Shown here: positions 36,530-44,860 of the stretch, piece by piece
Numbering within the stretch: the first letter of the stretch is position 1
Layout of the letters: each line of letters opens with the position of its first letter
Assembly: GCF_000157895.3 (NCBI RefSeq)
Contig: NC_022663.1
Location: 744,001-808,000 of the forward strand
Direction of reading: 5' to 3'
Source of the DNA: Mycobacterium kansasii ATCC 12478
Lineage (GTDB): Bacteria > Actinomycetota > Actinomycetes > Mycobacteriales > Mycobacteriaceae
Length of the DNA stretch: 64,000 nucleotides
Program-made: the position numbers and the translations under genes
Notes under the pieces: model-generated
Told to the model about the DNA's origin: nothing
The model's database searches: none
The model's input: the letters and a program-made list of their open reading frames with translations, nothing else

Positions 36530-38035
36530 ATGATTCACATTGACCTTCGCCGCGTTACCCGTTTGGTCGTAGCCGGTCTGCTCATTTTGGTCCTGCAGAC
36601 AGAAGCATCGTGGCGCACTGTCCAACAAGCCGCCGCGATGATACCCTCCGGGCCGATACTGCCACTGGGCGGCACTAACACGTGGATAACCGACGGCAGC
36701 GGGCGAGTCGTCGTGCTGCACGGTCTTAATCAGGTATACAAATTCCCGCCGTACGAGCCATCCGCCGACGGATTCGGCGACGACGACGCGGCTTTCCTTG
36801 CCGCCAACGGTTTCAACGCGATGCGGCTGGGTGTCTTCTGGACCGCCGTCGAACCCCAACCCCTCACCTATGACGACACTTACCTCGCCTCGATCGCGCA
36901 GACCGTGCAGACGCTGGCGGCGCATGGGATCGTCAGCCTGCTTGATATGCACCAGGACATGTACAACGAGATTTTCCAAGGTGAGGGCGCGCCGGCGTGG
37001 GCGGTGCCGGAAACCAGGCTGCCCAACCCCCAATTCGGCTTTCCCAACAACTATTTCCTCAACCCAGCGCTGGAAAATGCATACGCCGCGTTCTGGCGCG
37101 ACGCGCCAGCGCCGGACGGGATCGGAGTCGAGGACCACTTTGCACGCGCCTGGGCGCATGTCGCGGAGTACTTCCGCACCAACACAGCAGTATTCGGCTA
37201 CGAGGCGTTTAACGAGCCGTTCCCGGGATTCGTGTGGGAAGGGTGCTTGAACCCGGTCTTGGGCTGCCCGATCCAGGACCACAAGTTGACGAACTTCTAC
37301 AAGAAGATCGTTCCGATAATCCGGGCGGCCGACCCAACCAGGTTGGTCTTCTTCCAGCCGAATCAGCTATTCGCCGCCGGAATCCACACAGACCTCGGCA
37401 AGGTGATCGACCCACACACCGCCTTCGCGTTTCACGACTACTGCGCCACCGAGAATACGGTGCATGTAGACGTCGGGTGTCCGGTCTTGGACGCGATCAC
37501 GCAAACCAACGGGACAATCTACGCAAAGTTCTTCCAGATCCCGCAACTGATGACGGAGTTCGGCGCCACCAATCACCTGAAGAACATCACCGAGGTGATA
37601 CAGCAAGCGGACCTACAGAACATGGGTTGGTTGGAGTGGGCGTATACCGGCAACGACCCGACGAGCACGGCACCCAATGCGCAGGCTCTGGTCTACAACC
37701 CGGCACTCCCGCCGACCGGCGATAACGTCAACACAGCCAAACTCGCAGCGCTCGCCGAACCATACCCCCAGGTGGTTGCTGGCACACCAAAGTTCTGGGC
37801 ATTCCGCAGAGGCGAGTTCCAACTGTCCTACACGACTGAGCGAGCCGACCACCACGGCAGTTTCGTCTCCGGCGAGCAGACGGTCATCTCAGTGCCGCCC
37901 ATCGAGTATCCGAACGGCTATCAGGTGAGTGTCAAAGGTGGACAGGTCACTTCGGCACCCGGCGCCGCCTTGTTGACCGTCGTAGCAGACCCGGGCGCAA
38001 GCACCGTCGAGGTTGTCGTGCGCGCTGACGGCTAG
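36530..38035 (+). CDS. Secreted endoglycoceramidase-like glycoside hydrolase (GH5)
   Basis: A 501-residue secreted GH5 enzyme. A signal sequence (RRVTRLVVAGLLILVLQTEA) precedes a TIM barrel with LLDMHQDMYNEIFQGEGAPA, the acid/base Glu in FNEPFPG (about residue 228) and the nucleophile Glu in LMTEFGAT (about 343). The C-terminal 90 residues look like a beta-sandwich. The HQDMYNE...FQGEGAP pattern is that of endoglycoceramidases, which cut the glycan from glycosphingolipids; related enzymes occur in Rhodococcus. The start is uncertain: ATG 36482 and GTG 36443 are also open. No M. tuberculosis counterpart is known to me here, and a dead transposase lies just upstream, pointing to acquisition. 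Confidence 0.88.
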   Translation: MIHIDLRRVTRLVVAGLLILVLQTEASWRTVQQAAAMIPSGPILPLGGTNTWITDGSGRVVVLHGLNQVYKFPPYEPSADGFGDDDAAFLAANGFNAMRLGVFWTAVEPQPLTYDDTYLASIAQTVQTLAAHGIVSLLDMHQDMYNEIFQGEGAPAWAVPETRLPNPQFGFPNNYFLNPALENAYAAFWRDAPAPDGIGVEDHFARAWAHVAEYFRTNTAVFGYEAFNEPFPGFVWEGCLNPVLGCPIQDHKLTNFYKKIVPIIRAADPTRLVFFQPNQLFAAGIHTDLGKVIDPHTAFAFHDYCATENTVHVDVGCPVLDAITQTNGTIYAKFFQIPQLMTEFGATNHLKNITEVIQQADLQNMGWLEWAYTGNDPTSTAPNAQALVYNPALPPTGDNVNTAKLAALAEPYPQVVAGTPKFWAFRRGEFQLSYTTERADHHGSFVSGEQTVISVPPIEYPNGYQVSVKGGQVTSAPGAALLTVVADPGASTVEVVVRADG

Positions 38036-38101
38036 CGGGTGTCGTGAAGCATCCCGGGGTCAACCCCTCAACGCCGGTGCAACTCTTTCGGGTCGAAGCA
38101 G

Positions 38102-38614
38102 CTAACCGACCCCGCGGCTCAACCACGCGATCTCACCCGCGTCACCGCCGTCCCGGTAGACCTCGAGCGCCTCGTCCCACGCCGTTCCCAGCACCGAATC
38201 CAGCTCGGCGGCAAGGGTGTCAGCGCCCTGCGCCATCAACGTCCGCAGCCGCATCTCCCCCACCATGATGTCGCCGTTGGCGCTCATGGCACCGCTCCAC
38301 AAGCCCAACTGCGGGGTGTGGCTGAACCGCTGGCCATCGACGCCCGGGCTGGGATCTTCGGTGACCTCGAACCGCAGCACCGACCACGAGCGCAACGCAT
38401 TGGCCAGCCGGGCGCCGGTGCCCACCGGCCCGACCCAGTTGGTGACCGCACGCAATTGCCCGGGCATCGCCGGCTGCGGCGTCCAGATCAGATTCGCCTT
38501 GGCCTGCAGGGTCGACGACAACGCCCACTCGACATGCGGGCATACCGCCGCGGGCGAAGCGTGGATGTACACCACGCCGGTCGTCACGTCGGCGAATTGA
38601 TTCGACGCACGCAT
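38102..38614 (-). CDS. DUF3145 family protein (Rv2256c ortholog)
   Basis: A 170-residue cytoplasmic protein of the actinobacterial DUF3145 family, with conserved GVVYIHASPAAVCPHVEWAL, LIWTPQPAMPG and a C-terminal LGTAWDEALEVYRDGGDAGE. The ATG at 38614 is chosen because AAGGAG lies about 8 nt upstream and it matches the family start. No function is established. Confidence 0.93.
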   Translation of the reverse strand: MRASNQFADVTTGVVYIHASPAAVCPHVEWALSSTLQAKANLIWTPQPAMPGQLRAVTNWVGPVGTGARLANALRSWSVLRFEVTEDPSPGVDGQRFSHTPQLGLWSGAMSANGDIMVGEMRLRTLMAQGADTLAAELDSVLGTAWDEALEVYRDGGDAGEIAWLSRGVG

Positions 38615-38756
38615 CTCTTGCTCCTTCGGTTCCGCGAGGGACGTCTTCCCCAACGACCTGGCGAACCAGCAGAGCGAGCTACCTGCTACGAAATTATGTT
38701 GTCTGCGTGTCTATTGTGCCTTGTGAGACCACTGTTGCGCTAGTGTGCAGTCCGGA

Positions 38757-39575
38757 TTAGATGTACTCGGCCAAAACCGAGTCCGAAATCGCCGGCCAGG
38801 GCCCTCGGGCCCACTCGCCGAAATCACGGTCCGTGAGGACCACCAGCGCCAGGTCCGCTTCCGGATCGGCCCAGATAAACCCGCCCGCCTGACCGAAATG
38901 GCCATATGTTCGCGCCGAGTTGCGCGTACCCGTCCAGTGCGGCGACTTGGCATCCCTGATCTCAAAGCCCAGCCCCCAATCATTGGGGCGCTGGACACCG
39001 TATCCGGGCAATACCCCGTCCAGGCCCGGGAACTGCACGGTGATCGCCTCGTCGTGCATCTGCCCGGAGACGGTCTGCGGGCGCAGCAGATCGCCGGCGA
39101 ACAGCGCCAAGTCCGCGACCGTGGACGTGGCGCCGAACCCGGCCGCGGCCGTGCCGCCATCGAGCCGGGTGGTGGCCATGCCCAATGGCTCGAACACCGC
39201 CTCGGTCAGGTAACCGGCGAACTCGATGCCGGATTCCCGCTGCACCGCCTCGGCCAACACGGTGAAGCCGTAGTTGGAATACATCCGCCGGGCGCCGGGA
39301 CGAGCGAGCGGTTTCGCCGAGTGCATCGCCAACCCGGATGCGTGCGCAAGCAGGTGACGGATCGTGGAGCCGGGGGGCCCGGCCGGGGTGTCGAGGTCGA
39401 CGACACCTTCCTCGACGGCGATCTGCGCGGCACGCGCCACCAGTGGCTTGGTCACCGACGCCAGCGGGAAAACCTGCGCGGTATCACCATGGGCGGCCAG
39501 CACACCGTCGGGTCCGACTATCGCGGCGGCAGCCGCGGGGACCGGCCAGTCGTCAAGAGCGTTCAGAGCGGCCAT
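38757..39575 (-). CDS. Serine beta-lactamase-like hydrolase (Rv2257c ortholog)
   Basis: A 272-residue class C beta-lactamase/DD-peptidase-fold protein, equal in length to the M. tuberculosis ortholog. The SxxK motif is SVTK (about residue 40), the YxN motif is YSNYG (about 100), and the third motif is HFGQAGG rather than KTG, typical of the esterase-like members. No signal peptide is visible, so a cytoplasmic role rather than cell-wall work is likely. It lies 13 nt downstream of the methyltransferase, same strand. Confidence 0.92.
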   Translation of the reverse strand: MAALNALDDWPVPAAAAAIVGPDGVLAAHGDTAQVFPLASVTKPLVARAAQIAVEEGVVDLDTPAGPPGSTIRHLLAHASGLAMHSAKPLARPGARRMYSNYGFTVLAEAVQRESGIEFAGYLTEAVFEPLGMATTRLDGGTAAAGFGATSTVADLALFAGDLLRPQTVSGQMHDEAITVQFPGLDGVLPGYGVQRPNDWGLGFEIRDAKSPHWTGTRNSARTYGHFGQAGGFIWADPEADLALVVLTDRDFGEWARGPWPAISDSVLAEYI

Positions 39576-39588
39576 GGAGTCGGGCGCT

Positions 39589-40731
39589 TCACTTCCTGGC
39601 GATGTAGTAGTTGTTCAGCGGATCTGACTCGATTTCGCGGACTTGCACGTCACCGAAGCCGGCGGCGGCGAGCATCGAGGTGGCCACCTGCCGGCCCCAC
39701 ACCGTCCCCAGCCCCACGCCTTCCAGCGCCAGCGACACCGTCATGCAGTGCATCATCGACGTGGTGTACAGATAGGTGCTCAGCGGAACACCGATGTTTT
39801 CCTCGAGCCGGCTCGACGCCTTGATGTCAACCATCAGCAGCACACCACCGGGTCGCAGCGCTCGATGGATGTTCGCCAGCACCCGCGCCGGTTGGGCTTG
39901 GTCGTGGATGGTGTCGAAGGCGGTGATCACGTCGTAGGCGGCTGTTTTTTCAGGGACCTTGTCGAGGTGCGCCAGGTCGTGCCGCTCGAATGCGGCGTTG
40001 TTCAAGCCAAGTCGAGCCGCTTCCGCCGCACCCGCCGCGACGGCGGCGTCCGAGAAGTCGATGCCGGTGAACCGGCTGCGCGGGAACGCCTGCGCCATCA
40101 AGTTGACCGCATGCCCGCTGCCGCAACCGAAATCGGCCACCTCGGCACCGGCGCGCAGACGCTCCGGCAGGCCGTCGACCATGGGCAAGACCACGTCGAC
40201 GAGGGTGGCGTCGAACACCTCACCGCTCATCTCGGCCATCAGCGTGTGGAAGCGCGGGTAGTCGCTGTAGGGCACGCCGCCGCCGGCCCGGAAGCAGTCG
40301 ATGACTTTTTGCTCAACCTCGCCGAGCAGGGAGATGAACTGCGTGACGCGAGCCAGGTTGTTGGGTCCGGCGGCTCGCGTCAGGGCTGCTGCCCGATGGG
40401 CCGGCAGCGCGTAGGTGGCCTTCTCGGGGTCGTAGTCGACGACCTGCGCGGCGGTCACACCACCCAGCCATTCCCGGACGTAGCGCTCGTTGAGGCCCGC
40501 CGCCTCGGCGATCTGGGCGCTGGTCGACGGCGGCAACTCGGCCATCCTGTCCAACAGCCCGGTCTGATGGCCGACGCTGAGCAGGATCGCCAAACCGGCG
40601 CTGTCGATGGCCGCCACGATCCGGTTGCCGAATTCCTCACTGGTTTCGGGACTGGTTTCGGGACTGGTTTCGGGGCCGGTTTCGGGGCCGGTTTCGGGGC
40701 CGGTTTCGGGGCCGGTGTCGGTTGCCGTCAT
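39589..40731 (-). CDS. SAM-dependent methyltransferase with winged-helix N-domain (Rv2258c ortholog)
   Basis: A 380-residue class I methyltransferase. Residues about 1-30 are a disordered GPET/SPET tetrapeptide repeat encoded by a 12-bp tandem array. A winged-helix dimerisation domain follows (MAELPPSTSAQIAEAAGLNE), then the SAM motif DFGCGSGHAVNLMAQAFP near residue 190 and ITAFDTIHDQ. The M. tuberculosis ortholog (about 353 residues) binds SAM and has a crystal structure. Substrate unknown. Divergent from mscR. Confidence 0.93.
   Translation of the reverse strand: MTATDTGPETGPETGPETGPETSPETSPETSEEFGNRIVAAIDSAGLAILLSVGHQTGLLDRMAELPPSTSAQIAEAAGLNERYVREWLGGVTAAQVVDYDPEKATYALPAHRAAALTRAAGPNNLARVTQFISLLGEVEQKVIDCFRAGGGVPYSDYPRFHTLMAEMSGEVFDATLVDVVLPMVDGLPERLRAGAEVADFGCGSGHAVNLMAQAFPRSRFTGIDFSDAAVAAGAAEAARLGLNNAAFERHDLAHLDKVPEKTAAYDVITAFDTIHDQAQPARVLANIHRALRPGGVLLMVDIKASSRLEENIGVPLSTYLYTTSMMHCMTVSLALEGVGLGTVWGRQVATSMLAAAGFGDVQVREIESDPLNNYYIARK
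40642..40713. repeat. 12-bp tandem repeat inside the methyltransferase gene
   Basis: Six contiguous 12-bp units (two GGTTTCGGGACT, four GGTTTCGGGGCC) followed by a diverged seventh. On the coding strand each unit gives Gly/Ser-Pro-Glu-Thr, so unit gain or loss keeps the frame. Confidence 0.95.
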
Positions 40732-40875
40732 GATCAGCGACGCTACACCGGGCTGGTGAGGCGCTGAGTCTGCGTTCAGCGTGAGCAGGCCGAGATGGAC
40801 ACGCTCACCGCAGAATCGACGCGGTGAGCGCGGTCTTAGCGAGGCTCATAACGTCCGAGCTATAGGTTGGAGCCC

Positions 40876-41961
40876 ATGAGTCAGACAGTGCGCGGCGTGA
40901 TTTCACGAAAAAAGGGTGAGCCCGTCGAATTGGTAGACATCGTCGTCCCGGAGCCCGGGCCCGGGGAGGTCGTCGTCGACCTCAGCGCCTGCGGCGTCTG
41001 CCACACCGATCTGACCTACCGCGACGGCGGCATCAACGACGAATACCCATTCCTGCTGGGCCACGAGGCCGCGGGCACGGTCGAAGCGGTCGGTCCCGGG
41101 GTAACCACGGTCGAACCGGGCGACTTCGTGATCCTGAACTGGCGCGCCGTGTGCGGTCAGTGCCGCGCGTGCAAACGGGGCCGGCCGCACTACTGCTTCG
41201 ACACCTTCAACGCCGAACAGAAGATGACGCTGACCGACGGCACCGAACTCACCCCCGCGTTGGGCATCGGCGCGTTCGCCGACAAGACGCTGGTGCACTT
41301 TGGTCAATGCACCAAGGTCGATCCGGCAGCCGACCCTGCGGCGGCCGGTCTGCTGGGTTGCGGAGTCATGGCCGGCATCGGTGCGGCGATCAACACGGGC
41401 GGAGTGACCCGTGATGACAGCGTGGCCGTGATCGGCTGCGGCGGTGTCGGCGACGCCGCGATCGCCGGTGCCGCGCTGGTCGGAGCCAAGATGATCATCG
41501 CGGTCGACACCGACGACACCAAGCTGGCGTGGGCACGCGAATTCGGTGCCACCCACACCGTCAACGCGCGCGAATCCGACGTCGTCGCAACCATCCAGGA
41601 GCTCACCGACGGCTTCGGAGCCAACGTGGTGATCGACGCCGTCGGACGCCCCGAAACCTGGAAGCAGGCCTTCTATGCCCGCGACCTGGCCGGGACCGTG
41701 GTGTTGGTGGGTGTGCCCACGCCCGAAATGCGGCTGGACATGCCGCTGCTGGATTTCTTCTCCCACGGTGGAGCGTTGAAGTCCTCGTGGTATGGCGACT
41801 GCCTGCCCGAACGCGACTTCCCCACCCTGATCGACCTGTATCAGCAGGGCCGGCTTCCGCTGGACAAGTTCGTCTCCGAACGCATCAGGCTCGACGATGT
41901 CGAGGAGGCGTTCCACAAGATGCACGGCGGCAAGGTACTGCGCTCGGTGGTGATGTTGTGA
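40876..41961 (+). CDS. mscR: S-nitrosomycothiol reductase / mycothiol-dependent formaldehyde dehydrogenase MscR (Rv2259)
   Basis: A 361-residue class III zinc alcohol dehydrogenase that uses mycothiol adducts: it oxidises S-hydroxymethyl-mycothiol (formaldehyde detoxification) and reduces S-nitrosomycothiol. Catalytic zinc ligands are in ACGVCHTD and LLGHEAAG; the structural zinc Cys cluster is CGQCRACKRGRPHYC; NAD binding is VIGCGGVGDAA. ATG 40876 gives the same length as the M. tuberculosis protein. It overlaps the downstream metallo-beta-lactamase gene as GTGA. Confidence 0.97.
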   Translation: MSQTVRGVISRKKGEPVELVDIVVPEPGPGEVVVDLSACGVCHTDLTYRDGGINDEYPFLLGHEAAGTVEAVGPGVTTVEPGDFVILNWRAVCGQCRACKRGRPHYCFDTFNAEQKMTLTDGTELTPALGIGAFADKTLVHFGQCTKVDPAADPAAAGLLGCGVMAGIGAAINTGGVTRDDSVAVIGCGGVGDAAIAGAALVGAKMIIAVDTDDTKLAWAREFGATHTVNARESDVVATIQELTDGFGANVVIDAVGRPETWKQAFYARDLAGTVVLVGVPTPEMRLDMPLLDFFSHGGALKSSWYGDCLPERDFPTLIDLYQQGRLPLDKFVSERIRLDDVEEAFHKMHGGKVLRSVVML

Positions 41962-42590
41962 CGATCGAGCGCGTGATCACCCATGGAACTTTCGAACTCG
42001 ACGGCGGCAGTTGGGAAGTCGACAACAACATCTGGCTGGTCGGCGACGACTCCGAAGTCGTGGTTTTCGACGCCGCCCATGACGCCGCTCCGATCATCGA
42101 GGCGGTCAGGGGCCGCAACGTGGTAGCGGTGGTGTGTACGCATGGCCACAACGACCACGTGACGGTAGCCCCTCAGCTCGGTGAGACCCTGGACGCCCCC
42201 GTGCTACTGCACCCCGGCGACGACGTGTTATGGCGAATGACGCACCCGGGCAAAGACTTTCGTTTCGTGGCTGACGAAGATACGTTGCGGGTAGCCGGGC
42301 TGGAACTGCGTGCGCTGCATACCCCGGGCCATTCACCGGGATCGGTGTGCTGGTATGCCCCGGACCTCGGCCCCGGGACAGGCGTCGTGTTCAGCGGCGA
42401 CACCCTGTTCTCCGGCGGACCCGGTGCAACCGGACGCTCGTTCTCCGATTTCCCCACGATTCTGCGGTCGATCTCCGAACGGCTCGGGACGTTGCCCGGC
42501 GACACCGTCGTGCACACCGGCCACGGCGACAGCACCACCGTCGGCGATGAGATCGTCCACTACGAGGAATGGGTCGCCCGCGGTCACTGA
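41958..42590 (+). CDS. Metallo-beta-lactamase-fold hydrolase coupled to mscR (Rv2260 ortholog)
   Basis: A 210-residue glyoxalase II-like hydrolase. Metal ligands: THGHNDHV, then LHTPGHSPGS, FSGDTLF and a late HTGHGDST. Tight overlap with mscR (GTGA) and conserved pairing suggest it handles a mycothiol thioester from the MscR reaction, for example S-formylmycothiol; that step is an inference by analogy with glutathione pathways (S-formylglutathione hydrolase). No signal peptide. Confidence 0.93.
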   Translation: MTIERVITHGTFELDGGSWEVDNNIWLVGDDSEVVVFDAAHDAAPIIEAVRGRNVVAVVCTHGHNDHVTVAPQLGETLDAPVLLHPGDDVLWRMTHPGKDFRFVADEDTLRVAGLELRALHTPGHSPGSVCWYAPDLGPGTGVVFSGDTLFSGGPGATGRSFSDFPTILRSISERLGTLPGDTVVHTGHGDSTTVGDEIVHYEEWVARGH

Positions 42591-42597
42591 AGGCCGG

Positions 42598-43296
42598 TTA
42601 GTGTCCCTGAAGAATCCGGCGCTTCTCGGACTCGAACTCGCTTTCGGTCAGCGCACCTGAATCACGCAGCGCGGCAATCGTTTTGATGCGCTCGAGCTTG
42701 ACCCCCTCGTCGCTGGGTTCGACGGGCACCGACCACCCAGCCGGCGACACCACCCTGGGCCGGCTGCGACTCAACCACATCACCGACAACGCCAGATCCA
42801 GCAGGCCGACGACGAAGACGGCGACGAATACCCATACCAGATAGCCGTAGGAGCTCTGGTGGCCGAAAGCCAGTCGCGGGTTGATGTATCCGCCGACCTG
42901 GCCCTCGGTTGTCACGCGGTAGGTGCCTTCGACCGGAACCTGGACAATCCACACCCGCACATGCGCGTCGTTGTTGACCGTCGTTGTGCTGCCGATACTT
43001 TCGGTGAGACGTGGTTGCGGCGCACCCTCGGGCGGGTCGATGGAGATGCCCAACGGCGGGACGGGCAGGCCGGTGCCGTTGGTGCCGCCGATGACCACGG
43101 TGTGCAGGCTGACGGTGACTTCGCCCGCCGGCAGGTGGATGCTGTCCGAGCCCGGGATGGGCACTTCGCCGTAAGCGTTGTACTTGTCCAGAAAAAATGC
43201 GTTGAGCACCAATGTGGTGATGAAGCCGCCCACCGATACCACCAACGTCACAATGGCCAGGGTCAGCGAAATCTTGGCGGCCCGTCTGCTGTTCAT
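42598..43296 (-). CDS. Two-span membrane protein with C-terminal SHOCT domain
   Basis: A 232-residue protein: membrane helix near residues 8-32, an extracytoplasmic beta-rich domain of about 100 residues (VPIPGSDSIHLPAGEVTVSL), a second helix at about 145-170, then a short cytoplasmic tail with a SHOCT motif (RIKTIAALRDSGALTESEFE). SHOCT segments are small oligomerisation modules. The ATG overlaps the stop of the upstream lnt-like gene (ATGA). Function unknown; coupling suggests it works with that membrane protein. Confidence 0.87.
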   Translation of the reverse strand: MNSRRAAKISLTLAIVTLVVSVGGFITTLVLNAFFLDKYNAYGEVPIPGSDSIHLPAGEVTVSLHTVVIGGTNGTGLPVPPLGISIDPPEGAPQPRLTESIGSTTTVNNDAHVRVWIVQVPVEGTYRVTTEGQVGGYINPRLAFGHQSSYGYLVWVFVAVFVVGLLDLALSVMWLSRSRPRVVSPAGWSVPVEPSDEGVKLERIKTIAALRDSGALTESEFESEKRRILQGH

Positions 43297-44789
43297 CCAC
43301 GCAGTTTGGCACGCCAGCGCAACACCGCGGCACCGATCAGCACCACAAACGCGGTCACCGGCACCCAATCCCCCAGCCGTTGGTACACCGTGGTGCTCGA
43401 GCCCAACGGAACGCTGACCACAACGGCGCCCCGGAAATCCGACGGGCACCACGCCAGCCGGTGCCCCCGGACGTCGAAGGCCGAACTGTCGCCGGACAAC
43501 CCGGCATGCACCGCCGGGCGGCCCGCCTCGACCGCCCGCACCGCGGGTTGCGCGGCCAATTGCGGCTGCGCCCAACTGCCTTGAAATGTCGAGGTGGAAC
43601 TCTGGTACGCCAACAACTCGGCCCCCAGCAGTGCTTCGCGCCGCGCCAGATCGGAAAACGTCGTCTCGTAGCTGATCAGCGGTCCGATATCGAGACCACC
43701 GGCAGACAGCACCACCGGCCCGGCTCCCCGCTTCCGGTCTTCGGCGGCGGCCTTGCTGTGGCGGGTGACCCAGCCGACCAGCGGCCGCAGCGGCACATAT
43801 TCGCCGAACGGCACCAGACGGGTCTTGTGGTAACTGCCGAGCACTCCGCCTGCACCCACGAGTACCGACGACTTGTAGATGCCCCCGCCCGGCGCTGCCG
43901 CATCGACGTTGACCAGGAGCTCGGCGCCCACCCGCCGGGACAACTCCGCCAGGCGGGCCAGCACCTCGGGATGTCTGGTGAGATCCTGCCCCACGCTGCT
44001 TTCGCCCCAGACCACCAAGTCCACCCGTTCGCCCACGAGGGTGGCCGTGATCGCCTCACTGGCCGCCTCACGGGCGGTCGAATCGTCGATGTCGCCGGGC
44101 TGTACGAGCGCGACTCGCACAGTCGGACCGGATGCGGGCGCCGGGCCCAGCAGATACCACACCGGTCCCAGTCCCGCGCACGCCACCGCACACCCCAGCG
44201 CGACCAGCCGCATCGGCCCGTGGTGCACGATCGCGACGGCGATGGCGGCATTGGCAGCGACCACCAGAAAGCTCGTCAGCCAGACTCCGCCCAAGGACGC
44301 CGTCGCCAGCGTGACGGGCTGATTCCACTGCGACGCCCCCAACAACGCCCACGGACCGCCCAACGGGGGCCACGCCCGCACCGCTTCGGCCGCCACCCAC
44401 GCGCTGGGCAGCACCACCACCGCGGCAGCCATGCGGGCGGCGGTCACGGGCGCCGACAGCAGCCGGTGGGCGATCCATCCCCACGGCAGCCACAAGGCAC
44501 CGAGTCCCATGGCGTACACCGCCAACAGCGGACCGGTGCTGGTCGCCAGCCAGTATTGAGTGGTCAGCACAAACCCGCCAATACCCCAGCAGGCCCGCAC
44601 GGCTCCGTCCCACGATGTGGCAGCGGCCCGCACCACCAGCAGCAGCGGCACCACCGCGAACCACGCCAGCCACCACCACGATGGCGCCGGGAAAGCCAAC
44701 GCCGGTAGCGTGCCGAGGACCAACGCCACCGCCCATCCGGGGACGCGCCGCCGGCACGTTCCCGAATGGAGGGCCATGGTGTTCAGCAT
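43293..44789 (-). CDS. Apolipoprotein N-acyltransferase paralog, catalytic Cys replaced (Rv2262c-Rv2261c)
   Basis: A 498-residue Lnt-fold protein: N-terminal membrane helices (residues about 15-200), a nitrilase-like domain, and a final helix. The Glu of the triad is in WGESS and the Lys in YHKTRLVPFGEYVP, but the position of the nucleophile Cys (CYE in active Lnt) reads ISYE, so Cys is Ser. In M. tuberculosis H37Rv this gene is split into two frames; here it is intact. I recall that the BCG ortholog fails to act as Lnt while Rv2051c does. It may bind or acylate other substrates, or be a non-catalytic partner. Coupled to the SHOCT membrane gene. Confidence 0.9.
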   Translation of the reverse strand: MLNTMALHSGTCRRRVPGWAVALVLGTLPALAFPAPSWWWLAWFAVVPLLLVVRAAATSWDGAVRACWGIGGFVLTTQYWLATSTGPLLAVYAMGLGALWLPWGWIAHRLLSAPVTAARMAAAVVVLPSAWVAAEAVRAWPPLGGPWALLGASQWNQPVTLATASLGGVWLTSFLVVAANAAIAVAIVHHGPMRLVALGCAVACAGLGPVWYLLGPAPASGPTVRVALVQPGDIDDSTAREAASEAITATLVGERVDLVVWGESSVGQDLTRHPEVLARLAELSRRVGAELLVNVDAAAPGGGIYKSSVLVGAGGVLGSYHKTRLVPFGEYVPLRPLVGWVTRHSKAAAEDRKRGAGPVVLSAGGLDIGPLISYETTFSDLARREALLGAELLAYQSSTSTFQGSWAQPQLAAQPAVRAVEAGRPAVHAGLSGDSSAFDVRGHRLAWCPSDFRGAVVVSVPLGSSTTVYQRLGDWVPVTAFVVLIGAAVLRWRAKLRG

Positions 44790-44860
44790 GCCGGTCGGAT
44801 TCTGGGTCGGCGAGGAAAAGAGGACACTGGACAGGCGCCACCGGAAAAGGAGTGAAACGC

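Noticed and set aside
40642..40713. Possible CRISPR array
   Set aside because: Units are contiguous 12-mers without spacers and encode a peptide repeat; likewise the 18-bp and 11-bp arrays elsewhere have no spacers.
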